Below, piece after piece: positions 55,380 through 64,000 of a stretch of 64,000 bases of DNA. A model generated the notes under the pieces. That model did no database searches. It was not told the origin of the DNA and saw only the letters and a program-made list of their open reading frames with translations. Origin of the DNA: Nemertoderma westbladi (lineage: Eukaryota; Xenacoelomorpha; Nemertodermatida; Nemertodermatidae); the NCBI GenBank assembly GCA_032718475.1, contig JAUCBJ010008092.1, positions 48,315 through 112,314 on the forward strand. Direction: 5' to 3'. The position numbers were made by a program, and so were the translations under genes. Every line of letters begins with the position of its first letter. The first letter of the stretch is position 1.

Positions 55380-56296
55380 AAACACGACAAATTTCACCCG
55401 ATCAGGATCCGAGGAGCGGATCCGAAAACTAAGGAAGCGTTCTCCATTTATAAACTGTTCTATAAATGTGGAGGATGTATGCGTGCGCAAGACAACGCGA
55501 TTCCTATGTGCTTGAACCCGGAGAACCCCAAGCCGATATTAGCGCATTGCCCACACCACCAGAGTCTGCGTTACCAAGAAGGTGGATACCCTTTGATGAA
55601 TCCGTACCACTGTTTAAGATGAGTGGACCAAACGTGGGCGAGATTGTTGTTTATGAACCCAAATTAGTCGAACCAGACGTCTACAGTATGGTAATAGATG
55701 AATCTAATAAGTCGACACAAGAGAAATGGGAAGCATTAAGCCTCTATAGGGCGTACAAGGTGTACGAGAAAGGTGAGATCGAGGAGTTTGGCGGAAGGCT
55801 ACCATTTTATTGGATATCCTATGATCAAACCGAACCTAAGGAGATGACACCCAAACTCTTCGATAGTATAACCTTTGCTCAGCTTTGGTCGCAGAGACTA
55901 CAGATACCACACGTCGAGATGACGCGAGAATCTCAACCCCATCCTACCAAGGCGGTAGTACCGGTCGCGAGAACAACCAGCTTTCCTATTAGTATACCGA
56001 CCCGAGAGGAGACAACCTACGAGATCCCCATAGTTGAACACCCGGAGATAATTTCGAACCTGGATTTCCTCCCATCGGTAACGTTTGGCGATGTGTTAGA
56101 GGCGGTGGAGTTGCATATGCATAGAACAATAGTTCAGAAAATGGTACGCAACGTGCCTCCACATATTACCGACTTTAAGGAAGGGGATCGCGTGGGGACG
56201 GATATCGCACCTTGCATCCTGCGAGGGTATCTAGCAAAGATGATTCGATTATGGATCGGTGTTCGCGGTATTTCAACTTTTCATAACGCGAGTTGA
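55380..56296 (+). pseudogene. ORF C-like accessory gene fragment
   Basis: FSIYKLFYKCGGCMRAQDNAIP at about 55431 matches FSVYKLFYKCGECMNKQDVAIP in ORF C of the giant element, including the C-x2-C pair. After a frameshift near 55600 the ORF continues to 56296 with LYRAYK, IVEHPE.., FLPSV, VRNVPPHITD and YLAKMIRLWIGV, each with its counterpart in ORF C (LYRAYK, LVDHPE, FLPMV, LRDVPMQITD, WLDKYIKVWVAV). The sequence then ends at TGA, before the THVFMRV and zinc-knuckle parts. It is thus an N-terminal and middle fragment of a diverged homologue. It lies upstream of the second BEL unit's gag, unlike the order in the giant element. Confidence 0.78.
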
Positions 56297-56529
56297 ATAT
56301 TTTTTGTATTTATTTAAAATTGATTATTCCGATATTACTACTGGGTGCGGGACCATGGGTTTTGGGCACATTCAATGAACTGGGGGGGGATTGATGGGCG
56401 AACTTTGGGGCAACTTACAGGGTACGGGAATAATTTCATAGTTATAAGGGCCAGGGGTGGGAGGCAAAGTTAAGCAGTATTCAGGTTAGCCTGAGTACTA
56501 TTAGGCCCTGGCCAACTTCCTGCTGCCTG

Positions 56530-57475
56530 TAGGGGTGGATTTGGTAATGCGCCAGGCCTAAAGGACAAGGACTGCCCTTAGCGGTCCCTGGCCAACAGCA
56601 GTTATTACGAGACTGAAAAGAACTCGGAACGCTGACTGCTGCTTGAGTCAGGGATTCGCGACGGGAAACGACAGCCCCCTTAGCTAAGCCGTACTGGTTC
56701 TCGATGACCGATCCCTTCGGGGTTCGCGAGGGGTGGGACGGACATGCGAAAGGGTTGGCCGACAAACGACTGCCCCCTTAGCTAAGCCGTACTGGTTCTC
56801 GATGACCGATCCCTTCGGGGTTCGCGAGGGGTGGGACGGACATGCGAAAGGGTGGCCGACTTACAGAGGAAGGGTTTGACGAGGACTGCCCTTAGCAGTC
56901 TCGGGTCAACAGCAGTTATTACGAGCCTGAAAAGGACATCGGAACGCCGGCTGCTTGTACCAGGGATTTGCAACGGGAACCGAAGACAGACCCCTGAGCT
57001 AAGCCGTACTGGTTCTCGATGATCGTTCCCTTCGGGGTTCGTGAGGGGTGGGATGGACATGCGACGGGGTCGAAAGACAAAGGACTGGACGCTACTGGCC
57101 TACCGACTGTTCGGAGCAGTTTCTCGGTTGCCGAAGCGACTACGAACCTGAATAAGGACTCGGAAAGCCTAGGTGGTTGGGTCTCTGCGATGAACTGACG
57201 GACCCGTAGCTAAGCCGTACTGGTTCTCGATGATCGAACCCTTCGGGGTTCGGGAGGGGTGGGACGGATGCTCGAACGGGTCCACCGACACGACAGACTC
57301 CTAGCCAAGCCGTACTGGTTCTCGATGATCGATCCCTTCGGGGATCGGGAGGGGTGGGACGGATAAGCGACAGAGTCTACCGACTGGGCCGACCCTTAGC
57401 CAAGCCGTGCTGGTTCTCGATGATCGAACCCTTCGGGGTTCGGGAGGGGTGGAACGGACACGCAACAGGGTCGAC
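56530..57475 (+). repeat. Array of hairpin units with TTCG tetraloops
   Basis: Six copies of an AAGCCGTACTGGTTCTCGAT unit start at about 56692, 56780, 56997, 57208, 57303 and 57398. Each is followed by a 7-bp stem closed on TTCG, for example CGAACCC-TTCG-GGGTTCG, and GAGGGGTGGGACGGA. Spacing is 88, 217, 211, 95 and 95 bp. The longer spacings contain a second hairpin, GGACTGC-CCTTA-GC(A/G)GTCC-like, and a TACGAG..CTGAAAAG..TCGGAA word. In the unit at 57303 the stem reads CGATCCC/GGGATCG, so both sides changed together. Confidence 0.85.
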
Positions 57476-57609
57476 CGACACCGACACTACGGCACTAAGA
57501 CCAGGACTGGGGAACATTAGGTAGGCTAAAATCTGGGGAACATTGTGTAGGCTAAAATCTGAGCGAACAGTGGGTAATTAAATAATATACTGTAGGGACT
57601 TATATTGTC

Positions 57610-58146
57610 ATGTGTAATTATTGTGAATATTTGGTGTATATTGATTTGGGGAAGCCCAAAATTATTCTCAATCAGGTTTCAACTGTAGGAAGTTACATTA
57701 AAGAGTATATCCAACCAATGCGACTTTTCCTCAACCGCAATCCTGCATTTAAGAAATTCCTCCTTCTCCAAATTCAATATCCGGTGACTGGGGGGGACTC
57801 TGTGGTCTGTAAAGTCACGTATCCAGCATCGGCGTTTTTCCCCCCTGGTGTAGGGATAACGGCAACAAAATTGAGAATAATTACGGTCAATTTTGACAGG
57901 GTGTCAAAATTGAGAGCAAAACGCGGCCAACTTCAACTGGTGGAAGTTGAGAATCCTTCAATACTCTTTAAAACTCTCTACGTGCTTGCCAGCACCCACT
58001 ACGAGGAAACTCTGGTATTTGAGTTAAGACGAAGTCGTGGTTTTATTAATCAACAAACTCGATCTAACCAACTCGTAGTCGGCAGATCACATATTTGGAG
58101 AGTTGTTAACAGGGAATGGAAGTATCGATCACACCCATTGATATAA
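57610..58146 (+). CDS. Hypothetical 178-aa ORF upstream of gag-N
   Basis: Starts at ATG 57610 (MCNYCEYLVYIDLGKPK..) and ends at TAA 58144-58146. Mixed alpha/beta composition with a KLRAKRGQLQLVEVENPS stretch; no signal peptide or membrane segment. Its end overlaps the next ORF by 31 nt in another frame. No family recognised. It lies between the hairpin array and gag-N of the second BEL unit. The compact overlap with intact neighbours suggests it is real. Confidence 0.55.
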   Translation: MCNYCEYLVYIDLGKPKIILNQVSTVGSYIKEYIQPMRLFLNRNPAFKKFLLLQIQYPVTGGDSVVCKVTYPASAFFPPGVGITATKLRIITVNFDRVSKLRAKRGQLQLVEVENPSILFKTLYVLASTHYEETLVFELRRSRGFINQQTRSNQLVVGRSHIWRVVNREWKYRSHPLI

Positions 58147-58307
58147 TCCAAGTTGAGCCAGGAATCTGGCACGTCGAAGTTGAAGTACAAGGAACGAACG
58201 TCGGACGATTCAGGATTACCGTTCGGGTGGTCCAAGCTGAGTACAATACCTACGAGGAACTGTTTTATGACATCGCGTATCTAGCTATCGACGAGGCGCT
58301 ACAATGA
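58116..58307 (+). CDS. Hypothetical 63-aa ORF overlapping both neighbours
   Basis: ATG 58116 to TGA 58305-58307. Beta-strand-like sequence (WHVEVEVQGTNVGRFRITVRVV) followed by a helix with acidic residues. It overlaps the preceding ORF by 31 nt and the following gag-N ORF by ATGA (58304-58307). Three successive ORFs thus use three frames. No family recognised. Confidence 0.5.
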   Translation: MEVSITPIDIIQVEPGIWHVEVEVQGTNVGRFRITVRVVQAEYNTYEELFYDIAYLAIDEALQ

Positions 58308-59605
58308 CGACCAATAACGTATCCGATACCGACGAGATGGATCACCACACAGACTCGGAAGCCGACGAGGTACCAAACGTCAAAAACATGACCCGTCGGC
58401 TAGGGGCTCTCAAAGGCGGAGTAACCCGAGCGTATCAACGGATAGAGAAACAACTCAAGGGAATCAAAATCCCCCTCAACGAGATACAAACTCAGCTTCA
58501 AAGTATCCGAAATATCCTACAGCGGTACGAAAGAATGATACAGGCGTACCAAGAGCTAGTTCCCTCCACTGATCAGGAAAACTACCCCAAGTTAGAAGAA
58601 CACGTTGTACATCTAGATGGGTTCCGCAAACAACACCGGAGGACCCTCAGCCTTGTGAGAGGCTATGAAGAACAGTACTACAAGAGAGCTGAAAGAACAG
58701 ACGCGGAATCAGTACGATCCTCCAGCATCAGGACAGCAGTACATCGAAAGAGAATGGGGTCCTCGAGAAACCAGCACTCCAGCGCTCGGAGCACGGTGTC
58801 CGGTTCAGCACACAGCTCTCAAGGGGGTCAACCACTCCGAGACCAGCTACGAGAACAGAAGGCATTAGCCCTCAAAGCTCGGATGGAAGATGAGTACGTT
58901 CAACTGCAAACCGAACAAGATATATTAGCCACCGAAATGCAAAAACAGGAGGCCGAACAAGAGGTCGAACGGCGGGCCGAACAACATAGACAGGAGGTCG
59001 AACAACGGGCCGAACAACATAGACAGGAAGCTGAACAACGTGAACGAAAGGCCAAACAGGAGATCGAACGACGGGCCGAACAACATAGACAGGAAGCTGA
59101 ACAACGTGAACGAGAGGCCAAACAGGAGATCGAACAACGTGAACGAGAGGCCAAACAGGAGATCGAACAACGTAAATGGGAAGCAGAAATGCGTAAACAA
59201 CATGCCGAGGCCCAAGCGATTCTCACCCACAAAAAGAATGCGGATATGGCGAAACTCGCGGAATACGAAGCCGCACTTATAGAACGAGATATTCAACTAT
59301 ACGAGGACTGGGAAAGGGATATAGATCAGGAATATGAGCCAATCCCGGTACCGGAATTAGAGAAGTCATTTGCACCAACAGCGGCGAAACTTCCGAAACC
59401 CGAGATCACGCCTACCATACAGTCTACGTTATCGGCACAAGCACCGGTGTTCCATCCCCCACCGGTTACACTTAAAAATGAGGAACCATATTTCCCGTCC
59501 AACCCCACGGCAACGAGTGTACCCAAGTACAAGCCTGAAAGGGACTCGGAACGGGACGCCACTCCCCGATCCAACAATCCGTTTACATCCCACCACAACC
59601 CGTAG
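58304..59605 (+). CDS. gag: gag-N coiled-coil protein of the second BEL unit
   Basis: 433 codons from ATG 58304. The first 130 residues (RRLGALKGGVTRAYQRIEKQ..) resemble the N-terminal helical region of BEL gag proteins. Residues about 200-310 form a coiled coil from tandem EQHRQEAEQRE-type units, repeated at nucleotide level (units around 58960-59170). The tail is Pro/Thr-rich. Architecture parallels ORF A of the giant element. Ends at TAG 59603-59605, 43 bp before the ATG of the next ORF, which is in another frame. Confidence 0.75.
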   Translation: MTTNNVSDTDEMDHHTDSEADEVPNVKNMTRRLGALKGGVTRAYQRIEKQLKGIKIPLNEIQTQLQSIRNILQRYERMIQAYQELVPSTDQENYPKLEEHVVHLDGFRKQHRRTLSLVRGYEEQYYKRAERTDAESVRSSSIRTAVHRKRMGSSRNQHSSARSTVSGSAHSSQGGQPLRDQLREQKALALKARMEDEYVQLQTEQDILATEMQKQEAEQEVERRAEQHRQEVEQRAEQHRQEAEQRERKAKQEIERRAEQHRQEAEQREREAKQEIEQREREAKQEIEQRKWEAEMRKQHAEAQAILTHKKNADMAKLAEYEAALIERDIQLYEDWERDIDQEYEPIPVPELEKSFAPTAAKLPKPEITPTIQSTLSAQAPVFHPPPVTLKNEEPYFPSNPTATSVPKYKPERDSERDATPRSNNPFTSHHNP

Positions 59606-59648
59606 TCGCATCATCATTAAAACTCCACCTATCATTGATCCATCAAGT

Positions 59649-61517
59649 ATGGGAGAGAGTGCCGATAATTATAACCCTCCTAGTTATTCCAGGTCGGACG
59701 ACGTCGGCATTATCCGGGCATTGGAAAACCGCCTCTCCATGCCCAAGATGGAGATCCGCGCCTTCGAAGGAGATCCCGTCGATTACCTCAGATTCAAGAA
59801 ACAGTTCTTTGCGCAGATCGGATCAACGGACATAGCCGACGCACAGAAATTGGTATATTTATCGCAATACCTGGGTGACAAACCACGCCGAATTATTGCA
59901 TGTTTTGAGGGAGGTTCTCATGAAGCATACTATGACGCATGGAAAACTCTAGACAAAAGATACGGAAATACCGGGACTATAATTAATAAAACTCTAGAGA
60001 AACTGATACAAGACGCGGGATCACTAGGGGACCCACAGAACCTCCAGGAATTCTCAGATTCCATGAAGGATGCCTACTACACTCTGAAACCCTTAAATAA
60101 GGAGGACCAGGTGAACAACATTCTAAACCTCCGACAGATCGCCCGGAAGTTCCCCGGATGGCTACAAAGTAAGTGGGCCTATAAATGCGTAGATCTCCGG
60201 CGCAGACATCCAGATCGAGACCCCAGCTTCCTTGAAATGTCGGCATTCCTGGACGATATCTCCGAAGCCATGAATGACTCGATGTTCTCGAAACAGAGTC
60301 TCGCCAAGTTGGACGCAATGGAGAGCAATTACCAGAGCAGGGCACCCACTCCAAACCCAAGATTCCCCCCTACTCCCGTGAGTACGATGGCCGTCAGTAT
60401 GGCTGAGGACTCGGATGACGAGGATTACGAGGAACCGACCTTAGCAGAAGAATGGGCATGCTACCTAGCGAATTGGGCACCCAAAAGGGAAGGCACCACA
60501 GCCTCCCCTATATGTCTCTTCTGTGGAGAGAAACATAAATTGGAATTCTGCGGAAAGTTCCAGTTCGCCGAACTCGTCCCACGCTTCGAGGCGATAATGA
60601 AACACCGAGGATGCTTCCGGTGTCTTGGAACGGGTCACTATGTTCGGGATTGTGACCAAAGATCGTGCTGTGCGGTCTGTAACGACCTACGTCATCACAC
60701 GCTCCTCCACATCCCCGCAAACTTCGATTTCACTACCCTCCCCTTTCGGATCGAAGCCAAGCGAAGAGGAGAAACGAACCACGTTTTCAAAGGAACCCGG
60801 ACAACCCAACGGAGAGAAACCAATCCGTTTAAAATCTCCACCGATAAACCACAAGTAACAAATATTTCAGCCACGATTAATCTTATAAATCGCCGTTACA
60901 TGGTCTTCGCAAAGGTAATCCCAGTAAGGATTCAAGGAGTCGGCAAATCCCTGACGACGCTCGCGTTCCTTGATAACGGGTCTGACGGAACCATCATCGA
61001 CCGGGATTTCCTCGAGCAACTCGGCCTAGAATATGAACCTTGTAAACGGCCCATACAAACCATCACCGATAACAGAGAGGTAGAGTCCGGGGAGGTGCAA
61101 CTCCAGATGGAAGGAGTAATGAAGGGCTACGAAACGGTTAAGCTAACCATCAAGAACGCCTTGGTACACACAGACCTCCGAGTGCGGTTCCGACAATCAG
61201 CCGAGTACGCCCCCCTCATACAATTGGACCGAGACGATGTAGATCTGAGGTGTCCGCAGTTGGACGTAAACCGCATCACCCTACTGATCGGACTTGATAC
61301 ACCGGAATTACACATACCAACCGGAGATGTCGCCCGATCCATAAAGAAGGATGACGGCTTTTACGCTGAACGAACAATAATGGGATGGACCCTCTGCGGC
61401 ATCAAGGAAGAAACTACTGACACCTATACATACCTTCCTAAATGTCAGATTAAAGAAAATGCAACATCCGTGGGTTATTGCTCAGCTACAGGCCTCGATG
61501 AGGATTTATTTCCTTGA
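59649..61517 (+). CDS. gag-pro: gag (DUF1759)-zinc knuckle-protease (DUF1758) of the second BEL unit
   Basis: Starts at ATG 59649 (MGESADNYNPPSYSR..). Residues about 40-220 are DUF1759 (FEGDPVDYLRFKKQF, then KLVYLSQYL, W..LDKRYG). Next is a zinc block with CLFCGEKHKLEFCGKF, CFRCLGTGHYVRDC and CAVCNDLRHHTLLH. The protease carries FLDNGSDGTIID (aspartyl D-N-G in place of D-S/T-G) and continues through GLDTPEL to TIMGWTLCG, typical of BEL proteins before RT. It ends at TGA 61515-61517 just before the RT-proximal linker, which continues in the +1 frame. All of this is open, in contrast to the deleted RT and integrase. Confidence 0.85.
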   Translation: MGESADNYNPPSYSRSDDVGIIRALENRLSMPKMEIRAFEGDPVDYLRFKKQFFAQIGSTDIADAQKLVYLSQYLGDKPRRIIACFEGGSHEAYYDAWKTLDKRYGNTGTIINKTLEKLIQDAGSLGDPQNLQEFSDSMKDAYYTLKPLNKEDQVNNILNLRQIARKFPGWLQSKWAYKCVDLRRRHPDRDPSFLEMSAFLDDISEAMNDSMFSKQSLAKLDAMESNYQSRAPTPNPRFPPTPVSTMAVSMAEDSDDEDYEEPTLAEEWACYLANWAPKREGTTASPICLFCGEKHKLEFCGKFQFAELVPRFEAIMKHRGCFRCLGTGHYVRDCDQRSCCAVCNDLRHHTLLHIPANFDFTTLPFRIEAKRRGETNHVFKGTRTTQRRETNPFKISTDKPQVTNISATINLINRRYMVFAKVIPVRIQGVGKSLTTLAFLDNGSDGTIIDRDFLEQLGLEYEPCKRPIQTITDNREVESGEVQLQMEGVMKGYETVKLTIKNALVHTDLRVRFRQSAEYAPLIQLDRDDVDLRCPQLDVNRITLLIGLDTPELHIPTGDVARSIKKDDGFYAERTIMGWTLCGIKEETTDTYTYLPKCQIKENATSVGYCSATGLDEDLFP

Positions 61518-62254
61518 GACCGAAAAAACCCAGCAAGAGATGACTAAATGCTTTAATCTAGAGACCCAAGAGTTTGCTGAAAAGGACGAGAACCCGTCCG
61601 AGGAGGATCAATATTGTATGGACGTCCTTGACCAGGCCAAGTTCAAAGACGGACATTGGTGCGTCGCCCATGCTTTGGTGGCTAGTAATGTTTTTGATGA
61701 TAATAATGACGTGGATAACATTGACACCATTAATGGGAGAGTATGGACTAATCTGCCGTAATACCCGGATGGCGAACGCCTCAGTTGAGTCCCTCACTCC
61801 TAACCACCTACTGGGGAGACCCAAAACTCATGTTCTCCCAGAGACAATGTTTCCGGATCCCAACGATATCGCGAGACATACAAACTGGAAGAAGGCCCAA
61901 GCATTGGCAGCGCATTGGTGGAGAATCTGGGCCCAGGAGTACCTCATAACCCTCCGGACCAGGAGGAAATGGAACAACACCTACCGGAACGTCGCAGTTG
62001 GCGACATGGTACTAGTAAAAGAAGATCTCAAAGACCGCGTTCACTGGCCTGTGGCGCGGGTCGTGACCATACACCCAAGCAAAGACGGACTTGCGAGGAC
62101 TGTGACGATACGAACGGCAAAGGGCCACTACCAACGCCCTATCCAGAGGCTGTGCCTTCTTGAAGGCAATGATAGCGGTGACTCTACGAGAGGTGATAAG
62201 TTCCCTACTCAAGATCCTGCTGCGGACATTGGTGACAATGATAAATGCGTTTGA
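61511..62254 (+). pseudogene. pol: Remnant of BEL pol: RT-proximal linker joined to DUF5641
   Basis: In the +1 frame relative to the protease ORF, residues ETEKTQQEMTKCFN..DQYCMDVLDQ form the start of the pol RT region. Near 61700-61770 the text jumps to ASVESLTPNHLLGRPKT..WWRIWAQEYLITLRTRRKW..VGDMVLVKED, which is the DUF5641 tail after integrase. The whole RT, RNase H, integrase zinc finger and D-D-E core are missing, so a deletion removed about 4 kb if the intact element was similar to ORF B. Stops at 61759-61761 and the join show the pol is dead; the unit is non-autonomous. Confidence 0.78.
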
Positions 62255-62547
62255 ACCCTTCTTATCCTGTTGACAAACTCTTTTAAACTGTGATTTATCG
62301 ACGATGAAAATGGACCCCCCTTAAACCAACTGTAACCACGCAATGGTATTTGTGTTTCCTCGTGTGTTATGTGGAGTCCAGCGTCACCCTGCAGATGTTT
62401 CGACTGACGCAGGGTCGTTTATGTATTGTTTACCCTGATTTTGGTCATCGGGACCAACGATATTGGATTATTGGAAATGGTAAAGATTTGAAGTGGAATT
62501 CATTGTATTCATTGCAGTATGTTATGTTGTCCGTTGCGTGCGCAGTT
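62255..62547. other. Non-coding DNA after the BEL pol remnant
   Basis: No gene; a CTGCAGATG/CGACTGACGCAGGG stretch is of unknown meaning. Confidence 0.45.
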
Positions 62548-62950
62548 CGGGGCGTAGGCGGTGTAACGAGTCCAGCTGTAGATCCCGGATTGCCGCGCAA
62601 CACCCCCTCTATCCCGTTATTCTGGTGGGTCCATGGTGCATCCACATGACTTCGACGATAGGGGGTTTTATGTTCTCAGTCGCGTTATTCTGGTGGGACC
62701 GTTGCGTGGATTTTGGGGCGTAGGCGGTGTAACGAGTCCAGCTGTAGATCCCAGAATGTTGCGTAACCCCATCCCACATGACTTCGTCGACTGAGCTTTA
62801 TGTTGTTGGGAGTGTTATTCTGGTGGGTCCCTGGTGCATCCACGTGACTTCACTCCCAGCGTCTTCATTGTCCGTTACGTGCGCAGTTTGGGGCGTAGGC
62901 GGTGTAACTAGCCCAGCTGTAGATCCCAGATTGCCGCGTAACACCCCTTC
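62548..62950 (+). repeat. Tandem repeat, three units of about 170 bp
   Basis: GGGGCGTAGGCGGTGTAAC followed by AG(T/C)CCAGCTGTAGATCCC recurs at about 62548, 62715 and 62890. Between them GTTATTCTGGTGGG and ATCCACATGACTTC words also repeat. May lie inside an LTR or UTR of the second BEL unit; no partner copy upstream was found. Confidence 0.75.
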
Positions 62951-63499
62951 CACAACAAAGATTTCCCAAAGAAGATGATTGAATGTAGTTGGAAATGATG
63001 AAAAGACTCAGACAACTCTACTATAAACCGAATGATGACGCGTATGCTGATGAAAATGTAATGATGCGCACCCTGGTGCTGCGCTTATAACAATGATGAT
63101 AGCCGGGGGGCTATAACCCCAATGATGGTGTGGAAATAAACAAAATTGAGAATAAATGGTGGAACTAAATGTGTTGAAATGTGTTGAAATAAATGAAATG
63201 AGATGAAATAATAAAGAGAAATGAAAAAAGACAAAAAAAAGGTATAAAAAAGTCTAAAGAAAAGAATTGGAAAAAAGAAAAGGACAAAAAAAGTCATAAA
63301 AAACTGGTTGGATATTAATGTATAGCTATAGTAACTGTAAATGCTGAATGTATTAGCAATAAGATGATAGATGTCTATATAGCAATGTTATTAATAAACT
63401 GAACTAAAAATAAACTGAATTATTCTGCAATCGCTATAGTTTCAGACTTTCTGGACTTATAATTAACTGATCTAATTTGTAACGGATATAATCGTAAAT
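62951..63499 (+). other. Non-coding DNA with purine-rich tract
   Basis: 63165-63300 is almost pure A/G on the plus strand, with GAAATAAATGAAATGAGATG-like runs. It precedes the ORF at 63500 by about 200 bp. No gene. Confidence 0.55.
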
Positions 63500-64000
63500 A
63501 TGGACCCAAATCGCCAAATTATCGGCGAATTACGTAACACAATAGATCTACTGGAATATTCGCAACCCGGATCCCCTGACTTTGATACAAATTGGAGCAC
63601 CCTGCTAAATGAGAACGTGCGAGTCGTTAAATTCACCGGGCGAGAGGGACCGGATTCAAAGTATCTACGAGCCCTCCGGTTAGCCGATGCTAGTACGAGA
63701 CTGAAAAGAACTCGGAATGCAAAGGCAACCGGAGGGGACGAGTCGTCGTTTTGGGAAACATTCCGACAAAGCGTCTACAAATCCCAATGTTTGATCTACG
63801 ACAACGAGGGAAACGCGACACCCACCTCGAAAGCGATTACGTTGGCGAGATGTCAAAGTTTCGTCAACGACAAGAGTACGTACCTCGCCCACTGGGGAAA
63901 CCTGTCGGAGTGTACTGCGACGCTTCGAGAGGAACGCATATCGATTATCCAGAACCGCGACGACTACCAGGATAAGTACGGGGTGAAAGAATACGGTCGA
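63500..64000 (+). CDS. Partial ORF running off the end, hypothetical
   Basis: ATG 63500 (MDPNRQIIGELRNTIDLLEY..) is open for 167 codons to the last base. It is soluble-looking, with mixed helix and Cys/Trp residues (..YKSQCLIYDNEGN.., WGNLSECTATLREERIS..); no membrane segment or known motif. Its position about 1.2 kb downstream of a BEL pol end is where ORF C sits in the giant element, but I see no residue similarity to ORF C's start. A stretch near 63693-63720 matches a word in the hairpin array at 56611-56638. Function unknown. Confidence 0.5.
   Translation, partial: MDPNRQIIGELRNTIDLLEYSQPGSPDFDTNWSTLLNENVRVVKFTGREGPDSKYLRALRLADASTRLKRTRNAKATGGDESSFWETFRQSVYKSQCLIYDNEGNATPTSKAITLARCQSFVNDKSTYLAHWGNLSECTATLREERISIIQNRDDYQDKYGVKEYGR

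Noticed and set aside
56530-57475. A CRISPR array.
   Set aside because: Units are long, spacing is irregular and the intervening sequence is itself repeated; the context is an animal retroelement.
58304-58307. ATGA overlap as a sign of bacterial DNA contamination.
   Set aside because: The flanking proteins are BEL/Pao gag and protease, which are animal-specific.

Overview
The window is metazoan genomic DNA consisting almost entirely of transposable elements. I recognise no host gene, rRNA or functional tRNA gene. BEL/Pao retrotransposons with DUF1759, DUF1758 and DUF5641 modules are confined to animals. Together with a Penelope-like element, an RTE-like LINE, a Ty3/gypsy-like element, piggyBac-type MITEs and abundant poly(G)/poly(C) microsatellites, this suggests an invertebrate, plausibly aquatic; I cannot name the species.

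Layout. 1-1097: AT-rich, no gene. 1102-7763: complete but dead Ty3/gypsy-like element (333-335 bp LTRs, 4-bp TSD), with a 1.2-kb solo LTR inside gag. 7827-12523 (minus): decayed relative of the accessory gene of the giant element described below, split by a 2.25-kb TTAA-flanked piggyBac-like MITE that itself carries a TA-flanked MITE. 13790-17220: Penelope-like element split by a second, inverted copy of the same MITE. 17990-22954 and 43736-46118 (minus): two halves of one APE-type LINE whose ORF1 carries an Ulp1/C48 cysteine-protease domain and a 90-bp coding minisatellite. 22960-43730 (minus): a 20.8-kb LTR retrotransposon inserted into that LINE, with 2.2-kb LTRs that are about 99% identical and a perfect 5-bp TSD (ACTTT). 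46119-55360: intergenic DNA with a 5'-truncated RTE-like LINE, a fold-back pair of tRNA-like SINE sequences, tandem repeats and G/C homopolymers. 55380-62254 (plus): a second, different BEL/Pao unit. It has an accessory-gene fragment, an array of hairpins with TTCG tetraloops, two small overlapping ORFs, gag-N and gag-protease ORFs that are intact, and a pol whose RT, RNase H and integrase core have been deleted. 62255-64000: tandem repeats, a purine-rich tract, and a new ORF running off the end of the window.

How the genes relate. The giant element encodes a coiled-coil gag-N protein (ORF A), a 2,020-codon gag/protease/RT/RNase H/integrase polyprotein (ORF B, in a +1-overlapping frame), and a long third ORF (C) in the env position. 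ORF C has no membrane segments and several zinc knuckles. Homologues of ORF C occur three times in the window, so it is a recurrent accessory gene of these elements. The giant element also carries seven copies of a palindrome (consensus CAAACCCGCGGGTTTG) at 1.1-2.7 kb intervals, through coding and non-coding DNA alike, and a marked sense-strand excess of the 5' splice-donor hexamer GGTAAG. The nesting gives a relative history: LINE, then giant LTR element inserted; ORF C relative, then TTAA-MITE, then TA-MITE; Penelope, then TTAA-MITE; gypsy, then solo LTR.
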